Shown: in pieces, positions 44,547-52,833 of the stretch
Numbering within the stretch: position 1 is the stretch's first letter
How the letters are laid out: every line of letters begins with the position of its first letter
Source of the DNA: Capnocytophaga leadbetteri
Lineage (GTDB): Bacteria > Bacteroidota > Bacteroidia > Flavobacteriales > Flavobacteriaceae
DNA: 64,000 bases
Reading direction: 5' to 3'
Assembly: GCF_003054025.1 (NCBI RefSeq)
Contig: NZ_QBKG01000006.1
Coordinates: forward strand, 1-64,000
The notes under the pieces: generated by a model
Told to the model about the DNA's origin: nothing
What the model saw: the letters and a program-made list of their open reading frames with translations, nothing else
The model's database searches: none
Translations under genes and position numbers: made by a program

Positions 44547-44837
44547 ATGAAAGTACATGTACATCCTGTTGACTTTACAGTTGACCAAAAATTAGTAGAT
44601 TTTATTCAAAAGAAGCTTGATAAGCTTGATAATTTTTACGACCGAATTATAGAGGCAGATGTTCATTTAAAATTAGATAATACAACTGCAAAAGAAAACA
44701 AAATAGTAGAAGTAAAAGTACACATACCAGGAGAAAGTTTGGTAGTGAAGAAACAATTTAAAACCTTTGAAGAGGGTATAGATAGTGCAATTACACCATT
44801 AGAAAGAATGCTTTTAAAGCACAAAGAAAAACGTTAA
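44547..44837 (+). CDS. hpf: Ribosome hibernation promoting factor / HPF-YfiA family
   Basis: A 96-residue short-form HPF with the beta-alpha-beta-beta-beta-alpha pattern: MKVHVHPVDFTVDQKLVDFI, LDKLDNFYDRIIEADVHLKL, then KIVEVKVHIPGESLVVK and a C-terminal helix ERMLLKHKEKR. It binds the 30S decoding region in stationary phase to silence or dimerise ribosomes. The ATG at 44547 is chosen over an open frame from 44520 because family members start directly with the first strand. It starts 32 bp after the recombinase stop and is probably co-transcribed. Confidence 0.88.
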   Translation: MKVHVHPVDFTVDQKLVDFIQKKLDKLDNFYDRIIEADVHLKLDNTTAKENKIVEVKVHIPGESLVVKKQFKTFEEGIDSAITPLERMLLKHKEKR

Positions 44838-44855
44838 ACTTTTGTTAAAACTATT

Positions 44856-44883
44856 TTTGGTACAAAAAATAATCTTATCTTTG
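44856..44883 (+). promoter_or_regulatory. Promoter of the OmpA-family gene
   Basis: A perfect -7 box TATCTTTG (44876-44883) with TTTG at 44856-44859 (16-nt spacer, shorter than usual). The ATG lies 39 nt downstream. Confidence 0.55.
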
Positions 44884-44921
44884 CCCCGTTTTATTGTATA
44901 ATTTATTTAATTAAATAAGGA

Positions 44922-46115
44922 ATGAAAAAAAGTATTTTAGTATTGGCTTCATTGGCTTTCATTGGAGTTCAAGCACAGGAAACAGCCGGTTATAATAAAT
45001 GGTCTGTAGATTTAAATGGAGGGGTAAATAAGCCCATAACTCCACTAACAAGTGGCTACACTACAAGCACACCTAGCTTATGGGGTGCAAACTTGGGTGT
45101 ACGTTATATGTTTAACAACAAATTTGGTATCCGTTTAGGCGGTGGTTACGACAGCTTTAGCGAAAAGAAAGACACCCCTAAATTTGACTCTAGAATTTGG
45201 AATGTTAACTTACAAGGTTATGCAAACCTTGCTCGTGTATTAGGTTTTGAAGATTGGACAAGCGACTTGGGTGTATTAGTACACGCAGGGGGTGGTTACT
45301 CACAACTAAGAAGTGATAGCTTCACTGGAAAAGACCAAATGCTTTTCCTTACTGGTGGTGTAACTCCTCAAGTAAGGCTATCTAACAGAATTGCTCTTCT
45401 ATTAGATGCTTCATTATACCTAAATGCAAGACAAAACCTTACTTATGACACTAATTCTAGAGCAACTCGTCGTGGCTTCCAAGGAGCTCATTTCACTACG
45501 TCTATAGGTTTGAATATTGCTCTTGGTAAAGAAGACAAACATGCTGATTGGGCTACTAACTCAGCTAAAGACAATGAAGATGTTGCTAAACGCATAGCTG
45601 CCCTTGAAGATAATGTATCTGATTTGAAAGGTAAGGTAGCTAACAAACAAGATAAGATGAATGATGCTAATGGAAATGGTATCCCAGATGAAATTGAAAA
45701 CTACTTGAACAACAACTACCAAGCTAAAGGTGGTTCTGCTGCAAATAGTAGCGATTTCAGCGGTGATGTAGTATCAGATCTTATTAAGAAAGGTTACATC
45801 AGTGCTTACTTTGACTTTAACTCTTCAGTTCCACAAGTTTCTTCTACTTGGGCTATTGACATAGTTGTTAAGTATTTGAAAGAAAATTCTGGTGCTAATG
45901 TTCTTATTTCAGGTTATGCTGATGAGTTAGGTGGTACAAACTACAACAGTAGTTTATCACAAAAACGTGCTAATGCTGTAAAAGACATCCTAGTGAAAGC
46001 TGGTGTTAGTGCATCACGTATCAGCACAGAAGGTAAAGGAGAAGATACTTCAGTTGATAAAAGTTCTTCTAGAGCTCGTCAGATAGCACGTAGAGCTACT
46101 TTCAGCTTAAAATAA
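44922..46115 (+). CDS. OmpA-family outer-membrane protein
   Basis: A 397-residue abundant-porin-type protein. Signal peptide to about VQAQ (residue 19). An N-terminal eight-stranded barrel follows (about 25-200: LGVRYMFNNKFGIRLGGGYD, TGGVTPQVRLSNRIALLLDA). A helix and a thrombospondin-type-3-like calcium motif (NDANGNGIPDEIENYL, near 250) link to the C-terminal peptidoglycan-binding OmpA domain (YFDFNSSVPQ, NVLISGYADELGGTNYN, LSQKRANAVKDIL). It anchors the outer membrane to the cell wall. Promoter and terminator make it a single-gene transcript. Confidence 0.92.
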   Translation: MKKSILVLASLAFIGVQAQETAGYNKWSVDLNGGVNKPITPLTSGYTTSTPSLWGANLGVRYMFNNKFGIRLGGGYDSFSEKKDTPKFDSRIWNVNLQGYANLARVLGFEDWTSDLGVLVHAGGGYSQLRSDSFTGKDQMLFLTGGVTPQVRLSNRIALLLDASLYLNARQNLTYDTNSRATRRGFQGAHFTTSIGLNIALGKEDKHADWATNSAKDNEDVAKRIAALEDNVSDLKGKVANKQDKMNDANGNGIPDEIENYLNNNYQAKGGSAANSSDFSGDVVSDLIKKGYISAYFDFNSSVPQVSSTWAIDIVVKYLKENSGANVLISGYADELGGTNYNSSLSQKRANAVKDILVKAGVSASRISTEGKGEDTSVDKSSSRARQIARRATFSLK

Positions 46116-46133
46116 TGATTGAATTATAAAAAA

Positions 46134-46168
46134 TAAAAAGGCTGTCCTTATAAAGGGCAGCTTTTTTT
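46134..46168 (+). terminator. Terminator after the OmpA-family gene
   Basis: GCTGTCC (46141-46147) pairs with GGGCAGC (46155-46161). A-rich sequence precedes it and TTTTTTT follows at 46162-46168, and part of that T-run doubles as the -33 box of the next promoter. Confidence 0.8.
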
Positions 46169-46196
46169 GTTGTTTCATATTTATTTTGTATCTTTG
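46166..46196 (+). promoter_or_regulatory. Promoter of the DUF4834-yfhO unit
   Basis: TTTG (46166-46169), a 19-nt spacer and TATCTTTG (46189-46196): an exact consensus match, 18 nt before the ATG at 46214. Confidence 0.75.
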
Positions 46197-46213
46197 CAAA
46201 AAATCACACAGCA

Positions 46214-46519
46214 ATGATAGCAGAAGCATCTTTTACAGGTTTCGTACAAACCCTCTTAATTATAATCCTAATAATCTTAGGGCTTAGAATACTCTTCAGA
46301 ATAGTAGCCCCTTACTTTATGCATTTCTTCTTAAATAAGGTAGGAGAACGTATGCAGAAAGAATTTCAAAGAGCTCAGCAGCAATACCAACAAAATACAT
46401 ATCAAGGGACTGGTAATAAGCAAAATGTTAGAGAGACTGTTATAAATAATAACAGTACATCAAAAAATCCACAAGCTACTAAACAGGTAGGGGATTATAT
46501 AGAGTACGAAGAGTTATAA
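46214..46519 (+). CDS. DUF4834-like small membrane-anchored protein
   Basis: A 101-residue protein. One membrane helix (TLLIIILIILGLRILFRIV, about 14-32) precedes a short amphipathic stretch and a Gln/Asn-rich polar tail (RAQQQYQQNTYQGTGNKQNV) that ends in VGDYIEYEEL. The layout is that of the Bacteroidetes family DUF4834. The Gln/Asn-rich tail is probably disordered in the cytoplasm. It is followed after 14 bp by yfhO-like and has its own promoter; the same gene order is, from memory, common in flavobacteria. Confidence 0.7.
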   Translation: MIAEASFTGFVQTLLIIILIILGLRILFRIVAPYFMHFFLNKVGERMQKEFQRAQQQYQQNTYQGTGNKQNVRETVINNNSTSKNPQATKQVGDYIEYEEL

Positions 46520-46533
46520 GTTTTATTTTTGAA

Positions 46534-48963
46534 ATGAAAAAGATAATACCTCATTTTATAGTAATAGGGTTATTTGCCCTAATATCCTTAGCATTTTTTT
46601 ACCCTGTGTTACAAGGAAAAGCAATCTTACAAAGTGACATAGTGCAATATTCAGGTATGGCTAAGGAACGCAATGACTACAGAGAAACTGAAAATAAAGA
46701 ATCGTATTGGACGAATAGTGCCTTTGGAGGTATGCCTACCTATCAGTTAGGAGCTCACTACCCATATGATTTGGTAAAGAAATTAGACCAAACCTTGCGT
46801 TTCCTACCACGCCCAGCAGATTATTTATTCCTCTATTTTATAGGATTTTACATTCTACTATTAGTATTAAAAGTAGATATGCGAACCGCTGTATTAGGGG
46901 CTATTGCTTTTGGTCTCTCTACCTACCTTATTATTATATTGGGGGTGGGACATAATGCAAAAGCGCATGCTATTGCTTATTTTGCCCCTGTATTAGCGGG
47001 TATACTATTGGTTTTTCAGCGAAAATACCTTTGGGGAGGACTGCTTACCGCTATAGCTCTTTCATTAGAAATAGCAGCAAACCACTTTCAGATGACTTAT
47101 TATCTACTTATTTTAGTATTGCTGCTTGGAATTATATATCTTTATAAAGCTATCAAAGAGAAGGATATAAAGGATTTTTGCAAGTCAATAGGGGTACTTT
47201 TTTTAGCTTTAGTTATTAGTATACTTTGTAACACTACCTTGCTACTCACTACCAAAGAGTACGCAGACTGGAGTACGCGCAGCAAATCAACCTTAACAAT
47301 AGATACTGAAGGAAATATAAAAAAAGCGGCTGAGGGATTATCAAAAAATTATATCACCGAATATAGCTATGGAATAGCAGAATCAATGAACTTGATAGTG
47401 CCACGCCTTTTCGGTGGGTCAAACCACGAAGCATTAGGCGAAAACTCAAAAACTTATGAGTATTTGGTACAAAAAGGAGTTCCACAGCAACAAGCACTTG
47501 GCTTTTCAAATAGCCTACCCACTTATTGGGGAGACCAACCCATAGTAGCTGCCCCTGCTTATATAGGAATAGTAATATTTTTCTTCTTTGTATTGGCTCT
47601 TTTCACCGTAAAAGGACATTTAAAAGTTTGGTTATTGGCCGGAACTATCATAGCTTTAGTACTTTCGTGGGGTAAAAACCTTTCATTCGTCACTGATTTT
47701 ATGATTGATTACGTGCCGATGTATAACAAATTTAGAGCTGTATCTTCTATACAAGTATTATTAGAGTTATGCGTTCCTGCTTTAGCAATACTCGGACTCT
47801 ATCATTATACCCAAAGCACTGAGGAGGTTTGCAAAAAAGCTGTACTTCGCACTTTATATATCACTTTAGGGATACTTGTTTTACTGTTATTAGGTAAAGG
47901 TTTCTTCAGCTTTGCTGGCACCTCAGATAGTCTTTATGCACAGTATTACGGAGATGATGTAGTACAAATGATTGTAGAAGATAGAAAATCAATATATAGT
48001 GCAGATGTGTTAAGAAGTATTATCTTAGTACTGCTTACTGCATTGGCTTTGATGCTATATCAATATAAAAAAATACCTCAATGGGGTATGCAGGTAGCTA
48101 TATTAGTACTTATTTTCTTCGATTTAGGAGGTGTAGCACGTCGTTATGTGAATAAAGATAGCTTTGCTGACCGCTATATGGTTAATAATCCTTTTGAAAT
48201 CACTCCTTCTGACCAACAAATACTAAAAGATAATAGTTATTATAGAGTATATGAACCTGAAATAGGTATCAATGGAGCAAGAACCTCTTATTTTCATCAT
48301 TCGATAGGAGGATATCACGCAGCTAAGCCTAGGCGTATACAAGAGCTTTTTGACTACCAAATAGCTAAAGGAAATATGAATGTGCTGAATATGCTAAACG
48401 TAAAATACCTTATACTAAGAAATCAGCAGGGAGGACAACAAGCTATGCACAATGATAAGGCATTAGGCAATGCATGGTTCGTAAGTAAACTTAGCATTGA
48501 GAATAGTGATAATGAAGTGATGCAGCGCTTAGAAGACTTTAATCCTCAGCAGGAGGCATTAGCAACCCTTAAAGACCTTAAAACTCCCCTTCCACAGCAA
48601 TATACAGTAGATAGCACTGCTATTATAAGTCTTAAGAGCTATAAACCTGATGCTTTAGAGTACGAAAGCAAAAACTCTAATGCAGGATTGGCTGTTTTCT
48701 CAGAAATGTACTACCCACACGGTTGGAAAGCTACTATTGATGGCAAGGAAGTACCTATCTATCAGGTGGATTATGCTTTGAGAGCCTTATCAGTACCTGC
48801 TGGTAACCACCAGATACGTTTTGCTTTTGAGCCTGAAGTAGTAAGTATAGGCAGCAAAATAGCTCTTGTAGGATATGTGCTATTAGCTATTTGGGGCGCA
48901 GTGATTATAGGGGGAGCTATAATGATTGCAAGAGGATTGAGAAAGCAAAAAGTTAATCAGTAG
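46534..48963 (+). CDS. YfhO-family polytopic membrane protein
   Basis: An 809-residue inner-membrane protein with about 12-13 membrane segments. Family motifs include FFYPVLQGKAILQSDIVQY after the first helix, SYWTNSAFGGMPTYQLGAHY in the first external loop and AHAIAYFAPVLAGILLVF. The C-terminal periplasmic beta domain (LAVFSEMYYPHGWKATIDGK) precedes a final helix. This GT-C-like architecture is known in Bacillus YfhO as a candidate glycosyltransferase for lipoteichoic acid. In Bacteroidetes the donor and acceptor are unknown. Its stop codon abuts the convergent mrr stop with no gap. Confidence 0.82.
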   Translation: MKKIIPHFIVIGLFALISLAFFYPVLQGKAILQSDIVQYSGMAKERNDYRETENKESYWTNSAFGGMPTYQLGAHYPYDLVKKLDQTLRFLPRPADYLFLYFIGFYILLLVLKVDMRTAVLGAIAFGLSTYLIIILGVGHNAKAHAIAYFAPVLAGILLVFQRKYLWGGLLTAIALSLEIAANHFQMTYYLLILVLLLGIIYLYKAIKEKDIKDFCKSIGVLFLALVISILCNTTLLLTTKEYADWSTRSKSTLTIDTEGNIKKAAEGLSKNYITEYSYGIAESMNLIVPRLFGGSNHEALGENSKTYEYLVQKGVPQQQALGFSNSLPTYWGDQPIVAAPAYIGIVIFFFFVLALFTVKGHLKVWLLAGTIIALVLSWGKNLSFVTDFMIDYVPMYNKFRAVSSIQVLLELCVPALAILGLYHYTQSTEEVCKKAVLRTLYITLGILVLLLLGKGFFSFAGTSDSLYAQYYGDDVVQMIVEDRKSIYSADVLRSIILVLLTALALMLYQYKKIPQWGMQVAILVLIFFDLGGVARRYVNKDSFADRYMVNNPFEITPSDQQILKDNSYYRVYEPEIGINGARTSYFHHSIGGYHAAKPRRIQELFDYQIAKGNMNVLNMLNVKYLILRNQQGGQQAMHNDKALGNAWFVSKLSIENSDNEVMQRLEDFNPQQEALATLKDLKTPLPQQYTVDSTAIISLKSYKPDALEYESKNSNAGLAVFSEMYYPHGWKATIDGKEVPIYQVDYALRALSVPAGNHQIRFAFEPEVVSIGSKIALVGYVLLAIWGAVIIGGAIMIARGLRKQKVNQ

Positions 48964-49878
48964 TTAGAAATTTTCATCTATTCCTTTTATTTCGACAGTA
49001 CGCTTAGTTTGTATAGCTACATTATGCTTAATAGCAAGGTGCATTAGTCGGTCGTAATCAACGAGGACAATTTTATGAGAGGGGTTTTGTACCGCTTCTG
49101 CTTTGGCTTCAGGAGAAAAAGTAGAAGTGGTAATAAAAACCCCTTTATTTGTGCCCTTTAAACTCAACGCCCCTATAAAATTGCGTATGTCTTTAGAAGT
49201 AACTTGCATTTCCCACTTCTTAGCTTGCATATATACCTTCTCAATCCCTAATTCATCTTGATACATCACCCCCTCTATTCCTTCTTTTTCTTGCTTCCCT
49301 ATAACATCAAAATTAGAAGAATCTACCCCTTTATACCCTATTTTCTTGAGTAACTCTACTATAAAATACTCGAAAAAAGAAATAGGGCGACTCTTTATAA
49401 CACTTAACAACTCAAACTTCAATGATTGATAAAGCACTACTGTAGCTTTGCCTATAATGACCTCGGGAGTCTCGTTTTGCATTTCAACTTCTACAGTACG
49501 AGTATTTTCAGGGAGAGCCATACACTCATCGAACATAGTTTCCCACGCCTGAAATTGGTCGAACTTGCGGAGATAGGCAGTGTCTATAGATTTGACACTG
49601 ACCTGAGTAAGCACCTGTTCGCCAGCCTTGGTAATCTGGTAGTAGCCCTTAAAAAAGCTGGCTACCAAACCCGCCCGATATAAGTGGTTAGAAGTCCAAT
49701 CGATGCGGTTGCGAAAAAGAGATTGATTGCCATTGGGTACCTTCACCTTCATATCATCCATAGTAAGACTAAAATGCACACGAAGCATCTCCACGATTTG
49801 CTCGGTGGAATAGACGCGCCCGTCCTTGATTACCTCGAGGAAAGGATGCATTAGTTTTTGAAAATCAGGGATATTCAT
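48964..49878 (-). CDS. mrr: Mrr-type restriction endonuclease
   Basis: A 304-residue type IV-like restriction protein. An N-terminal winged-helix Mrr_N domain (about 10-95: RVYSTEQIVEMLRVHF ... ASFFKGYYQITKAGEQVL) is followed by the Mrr catalytic domain (about 165-285). That domain carries FFEYFIVELLKKIGYKG, then GIEGVMYQDELGIEKVYMQAKKWE. The usual D-(x)n-(Q/E)xK active site appears with Glu in GIEG and Gln-Ala-Lys in MQAKKW, so the acidic position is conservatively changed or offset. It should cut methylated foreign DNA. It is transcribed from the promoter at 49902, which lies beside a G-rich minisatellite. Confidence 0.85.
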   Translation of the reverse strand: MNIPDFQKLMHPFLEVIKDGRVYSTEQIVEMLRVHFSLTMDDMKVKVPNGNQSLFRNRIDWTSNHLYRAGLVASFFKGYYQITKAGEQVLTQVSVKSIDTAYLRKFDQFQAWETMFDECMALPENTRTVEVEMQNETPEVIIGKATVVLYQSLKFELLSVIKSRPISFFEYFIVELLKKIGYKGVDSSNFDVIGKQEKEGIEGVMYQDELGIEKVYMQAKKWEMQVTSKDIRNFIGALSLKGTNKGVFITTSTFSPEAKAEAVQNPSHKIVLVDYDRLMHLAIKHNVAIQTKRTVEIKGIDENF

Positions 49879-49901
49879 AACCTATGGATATTATACAAAG
49901 G

Positions 49902-49932
49902 CAAAGATACAAATAATTTGCTAATTAGCAAA
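49902..49932 (-). promoter_or_regulatory. mrr promoter
   Basis: On the minus strand TTTG (49929-49932), a 19-nt spacer and TATCTTTG (49902-49909): an exact consensus match, 24 nt before the mrr ATG. The minisatellite begins about 30 bp upstream of the -33 box. Confidence 0.75.
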
Positions 49933-49960
49933 TTAGGTGGAGCCGCTGGGGCAATAAAAT

Positions 49961-50190
49961 GGGAGAGCTGTGAAGGCTGGGAGGGCTGGGAAAGCTGAGA
50001 GGGCTGGGAAGAATGTGAAAGCTGGGAGGGCTGGGAGGATTGAGAAGGCTGGGAGGACTAGGAAAGTTTGGAAAGCTGAGAAAGCTGAGAGGGCTGGGAG
50101 GGCTGGGAAAGCTGAGAAAGCTGAGAGGGCTGGGAAGAATGTGAAAGCTGGGAGGATTGAGAAGGCTGGGAGGGATAAGCTGTGGGTAGA
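49961..50190. repeat. G/A-rich 9-bp-periodic minisatellite
   Basis: About 230 bp built from variants of a 9-bp unit (GGCTGGGAG, AAGCTGAGA, AAGCTGGGA). A higher-order duplication is visible: the block GGCTGGGAAGAATGTGAAAG occurs near 50000 and again near 50126. Strand bias is extreme (almost no C except in GCT). Because 9 is divisible by 3, all frames tend to stay open on both strands, giving spurious Ala/Gly/Lys/Arg- or Pro/Ala/Phe-rich reading frames. Several close G3 runs (GGGAGGGCTGGG) could form quadruplexes. Confidence 0.85.
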
Positions 50191-50226
50191 ATATTTTTCT
50201 GGGTTTGGGACGGTAATTAGATGTTT

Positions 50227-50259
50227 ATACTTCGGTGATTGTTCGGTCATTCTTCGCTC
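50227..50259 (+). repeat. 11-bp repeat array before the cysteate-synthase-like gene
   Basis: Three contiguous 11-bp units, ATACTTCGGTG, ATTGTTCGGTC and ATTCTTCGCTC, related to the ATCCTTCGGTG units before mutL (4169). The following sequence GTAAAGGGAAAGTATAAAAG and its T-rich tail (to 50317) also parallel the mutL upstream region. Confidence 0.65.
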
Positions 50260-50335
50260 TTCCTAAAGGGTGTGTATATCGTTTGTAAAGGGAAAGTATA
50301 AAAGATTTTTTTTTCTGATTTACTGATTTACTAAT

Positions 50336-50366
50336 TTTGCTAATTGGTAAATTATTCGTATCTTTG
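50336..50366 (+). promoter_or_regulatory. Promoter of the sulfonolipid gene pair
   Basis: TTTG (50336-50339), a 19-nt spacer and TATCTTTG (50359-50366). The sequence between, including AATTATTCGTAT, is nearly the same as in the lepA promoter (30376-30406). The ATG lies 60 nt downstream. Confidence 0.75.
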
Positions 50367-50426
50367 CGACTTCAAAGTTAGAATAGGTTCTTACTAAATT
50401 TAGTATCACCTTAAAACAAAAAAGTA

Positions 50427-51428
50427 ATGAAAATAGATAACTCATTAGGGGTGTATGACAGTTTGCTCGATTTGATTGGAAACACTCCACTATTGGAACT
50501 AAAAAAGATTACTAAAGGACTGAAAGGGCGTTTCTTCGGGAAGTTGGAAGCCTTTAATGCAGGGCACTCGGCTAAAGATAGAGTGGCTAAATACGTAATA
50601 GAAGACGCTGAACGCAAAGGTTTGCTGAAACCAGGTAGCACTATAGTAGAAACCAGCTCTGGCAATACAGGTTATAGCTTAGCGATGATTAGTGCCCTGC
50701 GCGGCTATAAATGCATTATAGCGATTAGCGATAAGTCATCGCACGATAAGGTGGAAATGCTGCAAGCCTTAGGTGCTGAAGTGCATCTATGTCCGGCAAA
50801 TGTAGCCCCTGATGACCCTCGTTCTTACTACGAAGTGGCTAAACGCATACACCAAGAGACTCCTAATTCAATTTATATCAATCAGTATTTTAATCCGTTG
50901 AACCCTGAAGCTCACTACCAATCTACTGGACGTGAGATATGGGAACAAACACAAGGCGAAATTACTCACGTGGTGGTATGTAGCGGTACGGGTGGTACTA
51001 TTTCGGGTATTGCTCGTTATCTGAAAGAACAAAATCCTAAAGTACAAGTACTAGGGGTTGATGCCTACGGGTCGGCTATAAAAAAATATCACGACACTCG
51101 CGAGTTTGACCCTGCTGAGATTTATCCGTACAAAATAGAGGGTATGGGCAAAAATCTTATCCCTACGGCTACTGACTTTGATGTAATAGACGAGTTTGTA
51201 AAGGTAACCGACAAAGATGCTGCTATAACTGCCAGAGAATTGGCACGCACTGAAGGGCTCTTTATGGGCTACACTAGCGGGGCTGCTATGCAAGCTGTAA
51301 AACAATACGCTGAGATGGGAAGATTTGACGAAAGCAGTATAGTAGTAGTGCTTTTTGCCGACCACGGTTCACGCTATATGAACAAGATATACAGCGATGA
51401 GTGGATGAAGAAAACGTTTAATATTTAA
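50427..51428 (+). CDS. Cysteine-synthase-family PLP enzyme, probable cysteate synthase
   Basis: A 333-residue fold type II PLP enzyme. The PLP lysine is in [11 protein letters not shown] (Lys near 52), the substrate loop is [12 protein letters not shown], and the phosphate loop [13 protein letters not shown] and the GYTSGAA segment follow. The loop before the lysine reads [10 protein letters not shown] rather than the NPxxSxKDR of typical O-acetylserine sulfhydrylases, so a different acceptor or donor is plausible. Directly followed (17 bp) by an alpha-oxoamine-synthase gene. In sulfonolipid-producing Bacteroidetes this pairing is associated with cysteate formation from phosphoserine and sulfite. 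Ordinary cysteine synthesis is the alternative. Confidence 0.78.
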   Translation: MKIDNSLGVYDSLLDLIGNTPLLELKKITKGLKGRFFGKLEAFNAGHSAKDRVAKYVIEDAERKGLLKPGSTIVETSSGNTGYSLAMISALRGYKCIIAISDKSSHDKVEMLQALGAEVHLCPANVAPDDPRSYYEVAKRIHQETPNSIYINQYFNPLNPEAHYQSTGREIWEQTQGEITHVVVCSGTGGTISGIARYLKEQNPKVQVLGVDAYGSAIKKYHDTREFDPAEIYPYKIEGMGKNLIPTATDFDVIDEFVKVTDKDAAITARELARTEGLFMGYTSGAAMQAVKQYAEMGRFDESSIVVVLFADHGSRYMNKIYSDEWMKKTFNI

Positions 51429-51445
51429 CATATAAATAAAGAAGA

Positions 51446-52708
51446 ATGAAAGACTTATTTGAGCATATTTATGCAAATAAAGGTAGTATAGGACGCTGGT
51501 CAGAGCACGCAGAAGGGTATTACGTATTTCCTAAATTGGAAGGAGAATTAGGCCCTCATATGAAATTTCAAGGAAAGGAGATACTCAACTGGAGTATCAA
51601 CGATTATTTAGGGCTTGCTAATCACCCTGAAGTACGCAAAGTAGATGCTGAAGCAGCTGCTGAATACGGAGCTGCTTACCCTATGGGGGCACGTATGATG
51701 AGCGGGCATACGACTATGCACGAAGAACTTGAAAAACGCTTGGCTAAGTTCGTACACAAAGAAGCTGCTTATTTGCTAAACTTCGGTTACCAAGGAATGG
51801 TGTCTATCATCGATGCTTTAGTGACTAAAAACGATGTGATAGTGTATGACGTTGATGCGCACGCTTGTATTATTGACGGGGTACGCCTACACTTCGGGAA
51901 ACGCTACACCTATCAGCACAACGATATGGAGAGCTTTGAGAAGAACCTTGAGCGTGCGGCTAAATTGGCAGAAACTACTGGTGGCGGTATCTTGGTAATT
52001 TCGGAAGGTGTTTTCGGTATGCGAGGCGAGCAAGGCAAGCTAAAAGAAATAGTTGCGCTTAAGAAGAAATATCCGTTCCGCTTATTGGTAGATGACGCTC
52101 ACGGTTTTGGTACTTTAGGTCCTAGAGGTGAAGGTACGGGGGTACACCAAGGCATACAAGACGAAATAGATGTGTATTTCTCTACTTTTGCTAAATCGAT
52201 GGCAGGAATAGGCGCTTTCGTAGCAGGAAATGCTAAAGTGGTAGATTATCTAAAATACAACCTACGCTCGCAAATGTTTGCTAAGTCGCTACCGATGATT
52301 TACGTAAAAGGTGCCCTAAAACGCTTGGAGATGATGGAAACTATGCCTGAACTACAGCAAAAACTATGGGACAACGTGAATATGCTACAAAACGGACTAA
52401 AAGAACGCGGCTTCAACATTGGTAATACTAACACTTGTGTAACGCCTGTATTCTTACACGGTAGCATACCAGAAGCGATGGCTATGGTAAATGACCTACG
52501 CGAGCATTATGGTATTTTCTTATCGATAGTAGTGTACCCAGTGATACCAAAAGGAATGATACTGCTTCGCATTATCCCTACGGCTTCGCACAGCAAAGAA
52601 GATATATTGCGCACCTTAGATGCTTTCTCAGCAATACGTGAGAAACTTGAAACGGGTGTATATCGCGCTATGAATGCTGAACTAAGCAAAGAAATGGGTG
52701 ATATGTAA
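51446..52708 (+). CDS. Alpha-oxoamine synthase, probable cysteate-fatty acyltransferase (capnine synthesis)
   Basis: A 420-residue fold type I PLP enzyme of the serine palmitoyltransferase / KBL / AONS family. Seen are NDYLGLANHPEV, the G-rich turn YPMGARMMSGHTTMHEELE, LLVDDAHGFGTLGPRGEG (the cofactor Asp-x-x-His) and the Schiff-base lysine in YFSTFAKSMAGIGAF. It should condense an amino acid with a fatty acyl thioester and release CO2. Pairing with the cysteate-synthase-like gene points to cysteate as substrate and 3-dehydrocapnine as product, the entry to sulfonolipids for which Capnocytophaga is known. Serine (sphingolipid) is the alternative substrate. Confidence 0.82.
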   Translation: MKDLFEHIYANKGSIGRWSEHAEGYYVFPKLEGELGPHMKFQGKEILNWSINDYLGLANHPEVRKVDAEAAAEYGAAYPMGARMMSGHTTMHEELEKRLAKFVHKEAAYLLNFGYQGMVSIIDALVTKNDVIVYDVDAHACIIDGVRLHFGKRYTYQHNDMESFEKNLERAAKLAETTGGGILVISEGVFGMRGEQGKLKEIVALKKKYPFRLLVDDAHGFGTLGPRGEGTGVHQGIQDEIDVYFSTFAKSMAGIGAFVAGNAKVVDYLKYNLRSQMFAKSLPMIYVKGALKRLEMMETMPELQQKLWDNVNMLQNGLKERGFNIGNTNTCVTPVFLHGSIPEAMAMVNDLREHYGIFLSIVVYPVIPKGMILLRIIPTASHSKEDILRTLDAFSAIREKLETGVYRAMNAELSKEMGDM

Positions 52709-52741
52709 TTAAGAATTATGAATTATGAATTATGAATTCTG

Positions 52742-52797
52742 AAAACTTTGCCAAAAGTCATAGCAGAATACGCTATTTAAACTTTTGGCAAAGTTTT
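52742..52797. terminator. Long two-part hairpin after the acyltransferase gene
   Basis: AAAACTTTGCCAAAAGT (52742-52758) pairs perfectly with ACTTTTGGCAAAGTTTT (52781-52797). Inside, ATAGC (52760-52764) pairs with GCTAT (52772-52776). TTTTTG follows. It can work as a terminator, but the long perfect arms also resemble a dispersed repeat. It is preceded by three GAATTAT-type direct repeats (52711-52736). Confidence 0.65.
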
Positions 52798-52833
52798 TGT
52801 GTATGCGGAGTGGTAAAAACTTTAAGTTGAATT

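Larger units (their letters stand above)
49879..50426. other. Intergenic region between mrr and the PLP-enzyme gene
   Basis: A 548-bp gap with no credible gene. It holds, in order, the mrr promoter, the minisatellite, an 11-bp repeat array (50227-50259), a T-rich stretch similar to one before mutL, CTAATTTTGCTAATT repeats and the plus-strand promoter at 50336-50366. Confidence 0.75.

Noticed and set aside
49933-50266. Long Ala/Lys/Arg- and Pro/Phe-rich open frames on both strands in the minisatellite
   Set aside because: The 9-bp period keeps frames open by chance. They lack a plausible start, signal or family resemblance, and they include the mrr promoter side.
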